This document shows, one piece after another, positions 1-13,700 of a DNA stretch of 64,000 nucleotides; the first letter of the stretch is position 1; every line of letters starts with the position of its first letter. The position numbers and the translations under genes are program-made. Origin of the DNA: Tubulanus polymorphus. Lineage: Eukaryota; Nemertea; Palaeonemertea; Tubulaniformes; Tubulanidae. The stretch covers positions 9,373,450 through 9,437,449 of the forward strand of contig NC_134026.1 in NCBI RefSeq assembly GCF_964204645.1, in the 5' to 3' direction. A model generated the notes under the pieces. It made no database searches. It saw only the letters and a program-made list of their open reading frames with translations, and was not told where the DNA came from.

Positions 1-792
1 ACTGCTGACTGGTATTTAGTCCTCTGAGAAAGGGACTCAAAAGTATCAAATTAAGTCATTCAAATAAATAAGAGGGGCAACCATCACTATTTCATGACTA
101 AAGCAAGAGGCATCTCTTTCAGTTCGAATCTTACGATCTCTGATCGAATGCTTCAGGCTTGCAGTTGATATACATTTCTTACATAGAATTTTTGATTTCC
201 TGATCTGTAAGAACCCTGCGTATAATTTTTAAGGAAACTATTTAGAGGCATCTCGAGTAGACACAACTTGTCTTGGGACCAATGTCTCTGAAGCAAGAGA
301 ATTCTGGGAGCCACCATCGTTTGACTTGGAGTAAGAAAACTTTGAAAATCTAGTCCATAGCAAACGTACAATCCTGGCAATCATCTTCATGGCATTTCCG
401 TGGGTAACACTTAACTAGAGTTGGGCAATGATAAGCAGAAGCCATGTGTCAGAAACTATCATAAACAAAATTCGGCTGAAAATAACAATGGGTACCATAT
501 TAACCACAAAAATCCTAACAGAAAGATAATAGGCAGGGATACAGACGGAGTAAACCAATCAATAAATTTGACCTCCCATATCCCTGACTCAAAACATCGT
601 GTAACTAAATAACTAAGTAGTTAGTAATGGGTAGGGATTACGGAGTAACACAGATTTAACTCAAACCGATATTTGATAAAGACTTGATGTGCCTCGATGA
701 TAATTGATAATGTGGAGGGAACCCACATTTCAAATAAGATATAATACTTTGAAAGTTTAGAAATGGCTGATTCAAATTGTTTTTGATTTCAG
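1..792. other. Left edge: presumed EPS15 intron
   Basis: No exon is recognisable upstream of the EPS15 acceptor at 791-792. The two short open frames here have no domain-like composition. The exons for EH1 and EH2 are not in this stretch. Confidence 0.6.
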
Positions 793-1777
793 ATTCCAGG
801 ACCGCCTGGGCTTTCCGCGACGAAACCGACAAACTGGGTCGTAACCGCAGCCGAAATGGCTACGTACGACGTGATGTTTAAAAAAGCTGACTCGGATATG
901 GATGGCTATGTGTCCGGTGTCGAGATTCGAGATTCTTTAATTCAAACTGGAGCTCCTCATCAAGTATTAGCACATATATGGTAAACATTATTGGCCAGTT
1001 GCATTTATCAGGGTGACCACGATTCTGGAATACAGGAAACGTACAGGGAACTGATTTCTCGCAGTGTATATGATCAAGCTCTGGAAAACACAGGGAAATG
1101 GTGTTTATGTTGCGCACACATTTTTCCCATATACAGAGCTGCCAAGTTCCTGATTTTCAGTATTTGTTACCATTTTATAACGAGAAATACTAATTAGATT
1201 TGTTTGATGCATACAGACATACAGAAATATGAAAGATGTCACTGAGGTTCTTACTGTGATAACTGATTTAAATTTGAACATTTTCTTTCATATTTCAATG
1301 AGATGTTGCTGAAAAAAATTCAGCTTGTTACTGATAGCACTTTTCAGAGGTTGGCAGACCTGCACAAATTTTGCTCCTTTCCTATTGATGTTCTGCAGAA
1401 CACGGAAAGTTCAGTTTTTACTGGAAAAACACAAGAAAAAACCCAGGGAATTTTGAAATGGATGGATTGTGGATATGTATTCTGTTCTACGATTCTGTGG
1501 GAACCCTATTTTGTTGGGAGACAATCCCGATGATTGAATTGATACACGTATCATGTAGTATATGAGCAACCAACACCATAGCTTATTTTGATATCCAATA
1601 TTCGTTCGTTTTAGGGGCCTCGTCGATTCTAAAAGTAGCGGTAAAGTGAACAATGAACAGTTCGCCTTAATCATGCATTTAATACATCAAAAACTACAAG
1701 GAACGGATCCGCCTCCGCAGCTTACCACGGAAATGATTCCGCCGAGTTTAAGAAAGACGTCAGTCGATGGATTCACG
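793..1777 (+). CDS. EPS15: EPS15 exons for the third EH domain
   Basis: Exons 793-980 and 1615-1777 join within a Trp codon (TG|G). They encode a linker (IPGPPGLSATKPTN), then an EH domain opening NWVVTAAEMATYDVMFKKAD and ending near MIPPSLRK. A calcium-binding-type EF-hand loop, ADSDMDGYVSGVEI, is intact, and the HQVLAHIWGLVDSKSSGKVN stretch is the EH-family core with the NPF-pocket Trp (LAHIW). Human EPS15 EH3 has the same W-x-x-x-AE-x-x-x-Y opening and the same ending (MIPPS). Both splice sites have good polypyrimidine/AG and GT context. Confidence 0.93.
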
Positions 1778-4700
1778 GTAAGAGTTGCTGTAAATTATTC
1801 AAAAATCTGCAAGTTGTGCACATAGAAAAATGTATTGGGTACAAATCTCTGGAGGACTTACCGTATTGAAGAGGCGCAGAGCAAACTGATAATTTCACTG
1901 AAAAATTTCATTTGTTAATAACAAACCGTTCAGGTTCACTGAAACTCGGATGTTATCATCGGCCATGTTTTTTGTTCGTGAATTTGAAAGCAAACGCAAT
2001 AGGCAATCTAATTGGCGCTGTCAGTTAATCAGTGGCAAAGCTGCTAAACTATGCGAACTGGGTCTATTCGGGCATGGGTTCATATTTTTGTAGTCTTGAT
2101 ACCATTGGGTTCGAATCTTTGCTGAGGGAGGATAGTCCGCTTGATTATGCAGGGGTCGGATTGATGTAAAAAATATGTGAAAAATTTTCATAAATGCATG
2201 TCTGTTCATACTCCTCAGAATTGCTGTATATAATGTATATTATTTAAGAGATTTTATTTCAATCTGCCCAGATAGTGATCTGTCACTGCTTATCTTATTG
2301 TACCTTGATGTAAAAAAAAGTGTTCTATGTAAAAAAAAGAAAGTTCTATGAAAAATCTATGGCAAAATTCCTGGATTCGGTTCCACAGTTATGTAAACTC
2401 AGTGTTAGAATTAGTTCATTATCAATGAGTTAACTCTGAGTTAGATCTTAATTCACAACTGGAACTGGGTCCTGGTATTTTATTGTGAAAAAAATGTTCA
2501 AAAAAGCCAATTGTAAGGATATGAAAAAGAATGAAAATTCTTGAATTCATCAAAGAATCGATGAAATGCTTGAGATTTTATTTCGAAAAACTATCAATTC
2601 CAGATCGGATTCTCTGATATTTGTTTGATACGAGTGGTTTTACTTTCGAGGCGACTTGCGAACTTTCATGATCGTAATGGTCATTACAAGTAGAGTGAGA
2701 CCTACGAATCCCATACCGAAGTATATCACGTAATGTTCGATATCGAAATTTGTCGGCTGTTTGACGTTTATTTTGATGCTGGCGATCAGTCTTTTCCCTA
2801 CCCAACAACTGAAAAGTGGAGAGAGAAGAATGTATTACAAGATATATACATATTGCATGATGATGTTAGAATTAAAGCCCCATTATACACAAATTTGAAA
2901 GAATAAAAACAAGTTTATTTACTTAACACATTCACTGCCATCAAGATCATACGGTGCCGCCCGAATTGTTACTACAAGTATATTCGAAGGTTGGCACTAC
3001 TAGACTAGTAGAGCTGTTAGATAGTTGGCCTTTGCTCAAAATTGACCGATGAGCGTTGAGAATGAAGCAGAGTTTGTTCACATTGCCAGCCAATCATGAA
3101 CTGTGTCATTCCCATTTGCCAGAGTGCATGCATAACTCGAAATATGAAGAATTGGCTGTACGCCTATTCGTAGTGGCACTGGTGACAGAACTTGAAGCAC
3201 AAGTATATTCGTAGCCGGCAGCGAATGTGCTAATAAAAAATTTCTTTATGATTTACTCTAGAAACCATCGTCGGGTTGGGTTTTGATTTTATTAACTACT
3301 AGCTGGACGGCTTTCTTGTTGGGCGCAGGGTGCGTCAGTCGTGAGCACACCTCCTCCTCCTTCGCATAACCTGAGTTCTGCTATTTTTGTATAGAATACA
3401 TTCATTTTCATTGGCCAGGAAGTGCATACTTCAAATGTTCAGAATTCTTGGACCAATCGACCCCTCAGTTTATCTGTCTGTGGTCTAATTTCTCGATCAG
3501 ATATCATCATCAAAGCCTATATAATCATAACCACCAACAATTAGGTCACTAACGATATGCATCAGCTTCCAGTGCCATTCCGAGAGGCTGCGTATGGGCC
3601 TGCACTCACCCCAGAGCCATTCCAAGAGGTTGCATGTGGGCCTACGTACCCCTGTAAAACCTGTATTTGGCATAAATTCAAGATCAATTATCAATACAAA
3701 GCCTCTCCGATTATAAAAGTTTACCACCAACGATTAGGTCACTAACTGCATAGCCGCCTTCCATCCCCCCTGAGCCATTCCGAGAGGTAACGTATGAACC
3801 TAAGACCCCCAAATATCTTGTTTTGGATATATTAACCCAATTGACAAAGGCTATTGATGGATTATCTTAACTGATATATACCTGTATGTTGGTACCATTT
3901 TTAAATCGTCCAAATTTCACAAATAACGATTTAGACTCGAGTCTTATGTATGGGCCTCTGGGAGCCATTCCGAGAAGCTGTGTATCTTTTTTTAACTCAT
4001 CTTTTTTAACCGAATTTTAGCCCAGGCTTGATGAAAATGAATATTGTGACTTCCTCGGACCACCAATCTGTTTAAAACATGTAATATGACGACGGGAAAA
4101 ACTGATATTATGCGTCAGTAAAAGGACGTTTAAGTATGTGCATTAATTTCCTTACAATGCGTCGCGGTAAATACCTCTGTTTTGCTTTATAGTATAGATT
4201 CTACACATCTGACTAAGAATGGCTATTCACTATTACAGTGATTCTCGCTGCAACCAGACATTTGTTTCTTTGAAGTCAGTAACAAGCTCAAAAAACTTTG
4301 TTTAGATTTGCTTGAAATTCCAGTCGCCAGGTGGCATTATATATTTTTTCATACACTGGCGATAGGTCATTATATATATTGATGGGCGTTTAAGATTTAA
4401 CGTTAAGGAAAATATTTCTCAAATTTTTGAGTTAAGACAGTATTATATCAGGTGTCCCAAAAATGTGAATGGTCTTTGAAAGTATTTCCTCACCTATCAG
4501 ATCGACCTTACGACGCGACTCAACTGTCGGCGACTATCATAGATTGCACTCAGATCGAATTCAGCGATAATCGCCGACCAGTTGCTATAGTCGTAACGAC
4601 TGAACGTGAGCGCGCTCACATCGACACCGATACACCGAGTCGTGGGCTCCCTACAAGTAGATCACGTGACCCGTTCAATGCTACATGCACACATTTCCCT

Positions 4701-7700
4701 AATGAAAAATAACAATGTGTATGCCAATTTTATTCCATAAACTCTCCATCTATTTAGCGGTATTATTGTGAGAGAAAAATTAAAAATTTTAGAGTGATTC
4801 AAATGATATCAATAATTTTAGGTTATTCATCAAAGTTTTTTATTATCAACATGCAAAAACGTTGTGGAAAGGTAGCAGCAGCCGCATTGTATATTGAGGC
4901 TGTTTCTCTTCTCAGAATAATAATGAGCTTTCCTTCATATTTGACGGTCCATGAGGTCGCCATGTTTATTTTTGATCCGCTACTCTGATTGGCTGAAATT
5001 AGTTGTGGAGTCGGCAACTCATCGCAGAAACAGGCACATCGACTGCGACGAGTCGGCGACTGGTTCTGTCGCGTCGTAGAAGTAGAACATGTTCAACTCC
5101 TGTGATTCAGTCGCCGAATGTGAAAAAGTGTCGCACGACGGTCGTAGCTAGACTCAGATCGACTAGAATTGGTGACGGAAATAGTGCGACGATCGGCGGT
5201 AGTCGCTGGAAAACCAGTCGCCGACCAGTTGAGTCGCGTCGTAAGGTCGATCTGAGCAAATTCAAAAAAGACAGTCAAAAATGCGCGACCAAGTCCACAA
5301 TATCGTGACCAAACTTTTTCATCATGACACAGACAGCGGTATTGCATTGTTTGCATTGTTGAAAATGCAGTTTCGAATTGAGATCTAGCAATATTCGCAT
5401 TACATATAGCCTATGTGAACGATGTTAGTATTTGAGTAAATTGAAAATTTCTTCAAAGATTCTGAGTCACATATGGAAAGTAAAAGTGAGTAAAATCTAA
5501 TATTCGATTTCTCCGAATAGGTTTTACAAGTTATCTATAGATACCTTTACTCTATACCACATAGGGAGGGAGCTATAGAACATCGAAGGGAACCTTGCTG
5601 GGGCTGATTAATTGGTAAAAATGGCTGGCAGTTGAGCGGTAAATACGTACAGATGTACATCAGCCTGGGGCTTAGCCCTTTCAGTGCATCTACACCGCAC
5701 TTTGGTGTAAAAATCGGTGATGGATTTTCCGAGTACATAGCGCTGTTTTTATCTTTATTGTAAAATGGCAGCACCTGTCAAACATGGTGAAATATTAGTA
5801 ACTAACAATACACCGCACTACGGTGTAGATGCACTATAGCGGTATTCCCGCTCTTCTCTAGGGTAGAATTTATCAAAATTTTCAAATTATCTCCAGCACT
5901 ATAAGGTATCAGTTAGTCTGCACTGAAAGGGTTAAAAGATTGAATAACTTATCGGTTATTTTGATTGTTGGGTTTGAGACTTTACCTGTAGTAATGCGCG
6001 TCTGTGTATCGCAGTTTTCTGATGTGTAAATATCCCTTTAAATCGACGTTGATCCGGCCTCTTGTTTGACGTCTGATCGTAATTGGATCGATGAACTGTG
6101 ATCCGTTCATCCAAACAACGCGTACGTCGCTGTGAACATCGCTGCAAAAATCATCATATTTATCGACATTATCTATGCAAATTGTTCAGGGATAGATATA
6201 GGATTTTGAAAGGGGCTGGTGGTTTAAATTAGAAATGAGGAGGGCAACTACTGTCTGAGCCAGCGCTGAAACAAAGCAAAAATGATGGGATATAGAAATT
6301 GACATGCATTTTCATGCAATCATAGGGTATTTTTCGTCAATTTAGGAAATATTTCAACCAACTTTTTCAACTACATTGGCAATATTCGGAAAGGCACTTG
6401 GCTGAAAAAGAGGGGTGTGTTTGAACCCCTGAACCCAGGATCTGCCACTGGTGTTTCGATGAATAGATTGATATTCTATTTGTTTGATTGTTCTTACAGC
6501 TGCAGAGTAAGGATTTTTTTTCAATTTCCTGAATGATCTTTTGTTGGTTACTTGTCAGGGGCAGATCCTGAGATGGACTTTGACTGGAGCACAAAAAAAT
6601 GAAAAGGGCATTGGACATGTATCCACGCAGAGCAAGGCCTATAGGTGTGATGCCAAAACAGGGTTCAGGGAAACTATTTGTGTACTTGTGATTGTAATAT
6701 ATGAAATGAGGATTTCAAAATCTAGACCTCATAACCTGAACGTTTTTCATAGGCATCCAAATGATGATATAATTCAGATTAATCGGGTTCTAAAGTCGTA
6801 AATGACATAAAGATTTATTATAGCTGGCGTAAGCTGCACTCACTGCGGACATTCCAATTTGATTGACTTCTCGAAATCTTCGTAAATGAATTTTCTCTTC
6901 GTCATTGGCGGCGCGACGGGCGGATTTTTACCAGAATACACACCAGCCTCGGGATGAATGATCTCCAGTAGTTTGCCGTTCACATCCGTTATGTTCAACA
7001 CCGACGGCAGAGTGGGGCATACTTCTGAACACCAACCTTGACATAGAGAAAAAAACATGCTTCATCTACATTATATCTTCATTGATTGAAATTTCATCGC
7101 GCGAAATTTGATTGGTTATGAAAATGATTGAAAAGCATTGATTTGTGTATACCGTGTTTTTTAGACTTAGATATGATATCAAATACAGTTTGAAATCTAT
7201 CTGATAACCCCTTTCAGCGCATCTATTCCACATTGCGGTGTATAAATCGGTGATGGATTTTGTTAGTACATCGCATTGCAGTGTATCCATTAGTAATTAG
7301 TAATTAGTTTTTATATCTATTGAAAGATGGCATCACCTGTCAAGGATAGTGAAATATTTGCAACTAATGATACACCTCGCCACGGTGTCGACGCACTAGA
7401 GGAGTATGCCCATTATGCAACAAAATGGGGGGGGGGATTTTTAGGATTTCGTAATCATCGCCAGCACTTTAGGGTATCAGGTAGTCAGCAATGAAAGGGT
7501 TTAAGTCACATGCAACCAAACTTGTTTAAGTTGTCATACGTAGTTGGCACCATCATTATGTTGACAACTTATCCATGTCAATGAATTACACTTAGTAATT
7601 TCAATTGGAAATACAAATGGAACCAAAAATAAGACAACTTAAATACAGCTAAAGGAATGAAACGGGATAATGACAATGTATTTGGCTGTAATTTCGTGCA

Positions 7701-10700
7701 ACAAAATGCCAGTTTTATTGACCAGTTTGAATAAAACCCTTGCATATACCAAGCTATTTCTTATTATAGTTAACCTCAGGGGCCAATTGCACAGTCATAC
7801 CTTAGATTTGAGACTTGAGACAAGTCTAAGACCAACTTAATTCTTTAGTCAATCTAACAACTTAAAAGACCAGTCTTAAGATTTGAGACCACTATAAGAC
7901 TTAAGTCGCGACTGCGCAACCGGACCCAGGGTCTATAGAACTTTTGATGTAAATTATAAATGACTGTGCAGCCAGGAGCCCTAGATAGGCCTAAAACAAA
8001 CATTTTTAATATCGCTTTTCAGTATTTCCATGTTTTTAGATTAAGTTAAAGATACTCGGATTACCTACCTATCTCAGTTTCGCTTGGCCTGTCTTTGATT
8101 TTAGGATTTAGGGCCAGATGGGTTGGCAGCAGTGATGACCTACATGGTATCCCATTTGAATACTGCCTGAGTTGTTTTACATCAACCGGTTTCAGTGGTT
8201 TATCTCTATCTAATAGCTGAAAATATGAAGAGAACACTTTATACTTTGGCAATTTCAGAGAAATCCAAGAAGGCAGTCTTTACATTGGAAATATTGATTA
8301 GGACGATACAACTGGTTTCGACCATATGGAGCTTTTACTTTTACTAACGTAGTCAAAAGATGGCACTTACTTCAGACGGGCATAGGTTGACCTTGCAAAT
8401 GCCAGTGACTCATTGCGACCAGCAGAGATGATTGTGTCACAAAGATCACCTACGGTGGTCGGCTAATTGTCATATAAACAAGGATTATGATTGTTTCAAG
8501 TCGTGCCTCACCTGTACCATACATGTGCCAACTCTTTGTCGACTCCCTGGTTTGTCACAAAGATTACAACCACCCCACTCTGCCCATTGCGTGAAAATCT
8601 TAAGATTTTCTTCTTGCGAAACTGTATTGTTCAGAATTCGGTCGCCTGGCAAACCAAGTTCTTTTGCCTGAAAAATTGGATTCTCCACTATGAAGTGTCT
8701 GCCACCATCATTTTCCTCAGTAAAAGAATCACATAAAGCACAGGCAATGGGGCGTATAATTTTTTCGTAAACATCTCACCTGCCTTATGAGTTCTGTTTC
8801 TATGATATCGACGTGATAAGCCACTTCGTATTGGCTGCGTTTAAGACAGTAATATTGTCCCGTATCGGTTACTTTAGGTTTTCTGAGTATCAAGTCTTTC
8901 GTTGGCGTTATAACAAAATTGTCGTTTGATTCGACGATCTCTTCGCCGAGTGTTGTGGTCAGTGTTCGTTTCCAAATAACGTCGGCATAAAAGTTCTTGT
9001 CGTGTGGTGGTGGGCTGTTGTATTGCAGGAATTCATACATTAGGGATAAGTGATATTGATGATGATATTAGAACATTTTAGTAGCAGCTATTCCACTGTG
9101 CGTACTTCAGTGAGTGTTCACCGGGGGTCGAACATCGGTATTACCCCTAGCGCTTTATCTCTTCACTGTGTATCAATAATATTTTCCTGGGGAGAAGTGA
9201 CATTCTAGCGACCATGAGTTGTACCCATTCACTCTTGGGTAGAGAGATGCAATGTCTCACCTAGGGACACTACGGTCATGTATGGGTTTGTTGGTTATTT
9301 TATTGTTCTCACAGCGTTTGCTCGAGAATTGCACGAAAACTTTGCCCGTGTTCACCAGGCTTAACTACTCATCCAAACTGCTCTACTAAGAAGACACTTT
9401 ACAAAGATTTGAACCCAATGCCTTAGTCTATATAAACAAAAAAACCATTAAATCAGGGCCCAGTTCTGCATCTGTCACACATGGTCTCCGTGCGATGCAT
9501 AATATATGCAGACAAACTGCTTATTAACAAAATTATGGATGAAAATGTCGCACGTAGAGCATAGCCTATGTGTGGTGACAGACCTGTTATTTTAACTCAA
9601 GTCTCACTCAATGGAAATCTGTGGAACTAGATCCAGGTACTATCAATTGAGATAGAAACATTGAATTTCACAAATATGTAGCCACTAAATTAAAAGTAAC
9701 AAGATATTTTCTAATTAATTACCAAGCATTGCAACTCAATTGTAGTCTTTGACCATCAATTCCTAAGATGGCTTCTCCTCCGATGCGAGTGTACGCTTCG
9801 TAATATTTGTTCTTCTGTGTCAAACACAGGTAATATTCATCAAATTGTTCTTTCTCTTGTTGGTGTTTTGATTTTTCATCGGCTACCAATTCGAGAAAAG
9901 CATCCAGAATGAGTAAACTTAGAAAAATAGCTCTAATCATTTTTTAAGTAGTTTGAATGAGGAGTCCAGTTAGTTGCCACAACAACATTGTTGCCATGTA
10001 ACCACTGATTAAATTATTTATCTCTAAATCCTTAATCATTATCATTAATAGAAACATTTTTTGTTCTAATTATTTCAGGATGATGTACCATCAATTGATA
10101 TGCCAACATCGAATAAAGAAATAGAAGCTATAACAAAGGAAATAGAACTACTCAAAAGGTATGTTAAGAAAAAATGAAGTTCTAAATAAATTCTCAAAAT
10201 TGAATATAATTACAGCATTTAAATGCTTTAGAGCATGTGAAGGAAAGCTTTTTCGTCAAATTGCTCCTCTTTTCTGTTACCCATTTTGTTGAATCCGTTG
10301 CTTAACTTCGCATAATTTTTGTTTTCTGTAGCGAAAAAATGATGCTAGAAAAAGACCGCGCTCAAAGAGATGCCGACATCAAGATACGAACGGGCGAAGT
10401 ACAGTCGTTACAAAAAGAACTGGACGCAATTACTGCAACCCTGAATCAGCTGGAAACACAAAAAGGAGAGGCGCAAAAACGATTAGATGAACTAGACGAA
10501 AAGGTATTGCTTAATTTTTGGATATCTTATTATTGCTATTTGTTTAGCCCTCTGCATGCATTTCATAGTCAATAGATGCATCCAGAAAAGATATTTGCTT
10601 CACAAGAAACCCCAATCATATCATTGACATTGTCAGTACCTCATTGGTAAGGTAAATCATCAGCCATTAACTTTTCATTTCTGTGTGAACTAATGGTGGA

Positions 10701-13700
10701 AGAATCAACTCGACTATGATATACATGATTTTATTTTGAAGGACTTTTTATCTTAGGGTATCATCTTTTCTGGACTGGTCTATGAAATCAGTTTTTAAGG
10801 CATTTGGGGCTTCATATTAAGAGGCAATGTTTCGAAATATCAGTTTGGGGAGAGCTACCCTGATTATCATATTCACTTTTCAGAGATCAAACTTGGAAAA
10901 TAACTTCAAGGACTTGAAAGAAAAATGCGGTGAAGAACAGAGAATGGTAAATATAAGCACATGTGTCAAAATAGTTTTCCTGTTTGTAGAGTTTGATTCT
11001 TAAATCAACGGACAACTGGTACTGGTTTCAGAATCAAGTTAAAAGTTTTAAGACTGGTTTTAACACATTCATTGCCAACTATTAAGTATCTAGTATTGGT
11101 TCTGTTGCCATTGCCTCTTAAGTGAATCCAGTTTCACTTCAAGAGTTAACAATTTCATTTCTTCATCAATTCCATTTATCAATTTTGGAGGTAACCTTTC
11201 TGTGAAACGGCACCCTGATCGCTGTTTGATAAATCCACTCCAGCAGGGGGATAACACGGCTTCTTATTGCCTGGCTTATTGGTCCATTTTAATCGATGGT
11301 TTTTTGCTGTCTGTGTTAGCATACTTCCAACTTCATAGACTCCGCTCAAGTCGGACCATTTTGAACTGTGAAAAATATATGAGATATCGGAGTAAGACAA
11401 TATATACTCCATATAAGCCTATAGTGTCACATTGATATCTCACCGAAATTCCAGTTCAACGATGACCCCAGTGGATCGGATCCAACTTGAGCATAGTGTA
11501 TGGTACTGGAATAAAAAACTAATTTAAAAACTCGGTCCCTTCATTAGTCTTGAATCTGAAACCAGATCCTGTAGAGTTCTATTGAGATATAATTATAAGC
11601 GCATGTTCGTGTACCAGTACCTGTTTCTTGTTCAAATATTTATCTCGAAAGAATCTGGCCGTAAAGATGGGTCCTTATTATTGTTGGTATTAGTTTTCAA
11701 CAATGAAATCATCAAAAACTTCAGTTCTTCAGGTAAAGCTTGTCACTGGTTCGAGAATTGGACCCAGTGTAGTACTAGCACTAACATGAGCACCGAAGAT
11801 CATTGTAAATAATTTTCTAGAGTCTATCTATAGCCTTTTTGAAGAAATGACAAAACTGTGAGAAACCATTGAAAACACGGAAATGTTCTCATCTGTTAAT
11901 ATAACTGCATAACTCTGTCAAATAGACAGTCTGTTGTATAAAAAGTATTAGCAAGCAGACTAAAAGGCTTAAATTGACTACTGGCAATCGAAATATTATT
12001 TTGGTCTTGAAAAGAATGCTACGTCTGAGCAAATTTGTGGTTGAAATGTGTCCTGTGGTGTGATAGGCTGTAGAAACTAGTGTTAGGTTAACCCTGATTG
12101 GGCAGAAAGATATTCTGAGCAGTTGCAGCTTGGATGTTACTCTCTGGGAGCACGTCGATCTAGAACCCCGTTTCGATTTTTTTTTTTTTCTTGAAAAAAA
12201 AATCGGCTCCGAAATTCGCGCCCCGTGCACTAGCGCCATCTAGTGGCCGATGTTATCAAACGCGGAAGTTACTACGTCCGTTCAGACTTGTTTCAGTCGA
12301 CCAATTTATCACACTCGATAGTCAAATGTAGGAACATGAAAAGAAAAAAACTGCGTCACTGCATCACTTTGTGCAGAATGATCATTTTGACGAAGTCCTT
12401 TTAATGTAATTATCAGATGTATGTGTTTTGTCACATTATTTAAGTCAAGCGAATGGTTTTTGAAAGTTGTGATTTGGTCAGTATGTACAAACTGTACATG
12501 TAAATATTATTCAGACTGATTCCAGTTAGAATCAGTTGTTATAGCGTACCATACATTATTTCCATTGCGATTGTCTTACAAATGATAGTGTGAAGCCATG
12601 TATAGGTTTTTGCACACATGTGTCTAAGAAAATTTATTCCGAGCCATCTCTAGTTGATATTATCCATTCTAGAAACTTTGTTTCTGGTCATGCTATAAAC
12701 CCCTTGCAGCCATATGCATATGTCTACCATAAAATAAGTTTGCTGCTTTTATTAAATAAGAAATTTTATGAAATTTGTAAATACGCAACCATATTATCAA
12801 TTTCTGAGCTAAATCTCAATCCAATATATCAATTATCTATTCAAGTTAATTTTCAAGAATGTTTTCAACTGCGTCAGTTTATCTTCTGCTCTTCCAGTTA
12901 CATGTTTTTTTTTTGTTTCGACGTTGCCGAATAATGTAGCCCAGGTCAACCACTCTACGTTTTCAGTTTGTTGACGTTTTTACATGTACTTCGCACTGTA
13001 GGTTGATAGTCTAAGGTCTCAAATTACCTGTCAAGAGATTTCTATAAAGGTGAGTTTTTTTTTTACCACAAGTTGGTTACGCAAGCCAGAAGGGCACGCT
13101 TTGTTCCAGGAATGATGACGGTGACTTCTTTCTTTTCGCCATCAAATTTTAGGGTCAAGAAGAAGAATTAGCGAAATTAAGAGTAGAATTAAATGATCTA
13201 CGCGGAGAAGAAAGTAAACTAGAACAACAGGTCGAAGCGGGTCAAACTCAACTCGAAACTGTTCTTAAATCACTGAAAGAAACTCATCAAGAACATCAAC
13301 AGGTAACGTAATAAGTTTACTAATACTTACGTAATACTTTTTAGCTTTAATGTCATTTAGGTCAAGTTCACGTTCTCAAGACAATATGTAGAGTATCCCA
13401 AAATTATAACGAAAGAATAATACTGTTGTATCAATGGTTATTTGTCAAATGCACTAGTTTTGATTTGGCCATATTTGATGTCAAACACTAATCACTAATC
13501 TGGCTTGTTTCATGACCGAGTGCGTGGCTCTGAAACACAAAACACGTTTATGTCTTTAGGGTTAAAGCTAAGGTTAAGAAGAGTTTTTGAAAGACCAGAA
13601 ATAAAGTTTCAGAGCTGGGAAACCGTTACTGATTTTCAGTTATTGTTACTATTTTATAACGAGAAATACTGATTTGATTTGTTTGATGCGGACAGAAATA

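Noticed and set aside
2040-2130. tRNA-like 'gggttcgaatc' box
   Set aside because: No matching A box or cloverleaf arms could be drawn around the TPsiC-like sequence.
4452-4712. 86-residue plus-strand frame, Arg/Thr/Asp-rich
   Set aside because: Translates one arm of the CpG-rich inverted repeat; composition follows the repeat.
11889-12239. 116-residue minus-strand frame in an EPS15 intron
   Set aside because: Low-complexity start over a poly-A/T tract, no splice context or recognisable domain.
12590-12934. 114-residue plus-strand frame in an EPS15 intron
   Set aside because: AT-driven composition (Ile/Tyr/Phe/Cys), no motif; EPS15 phases already fit without it.
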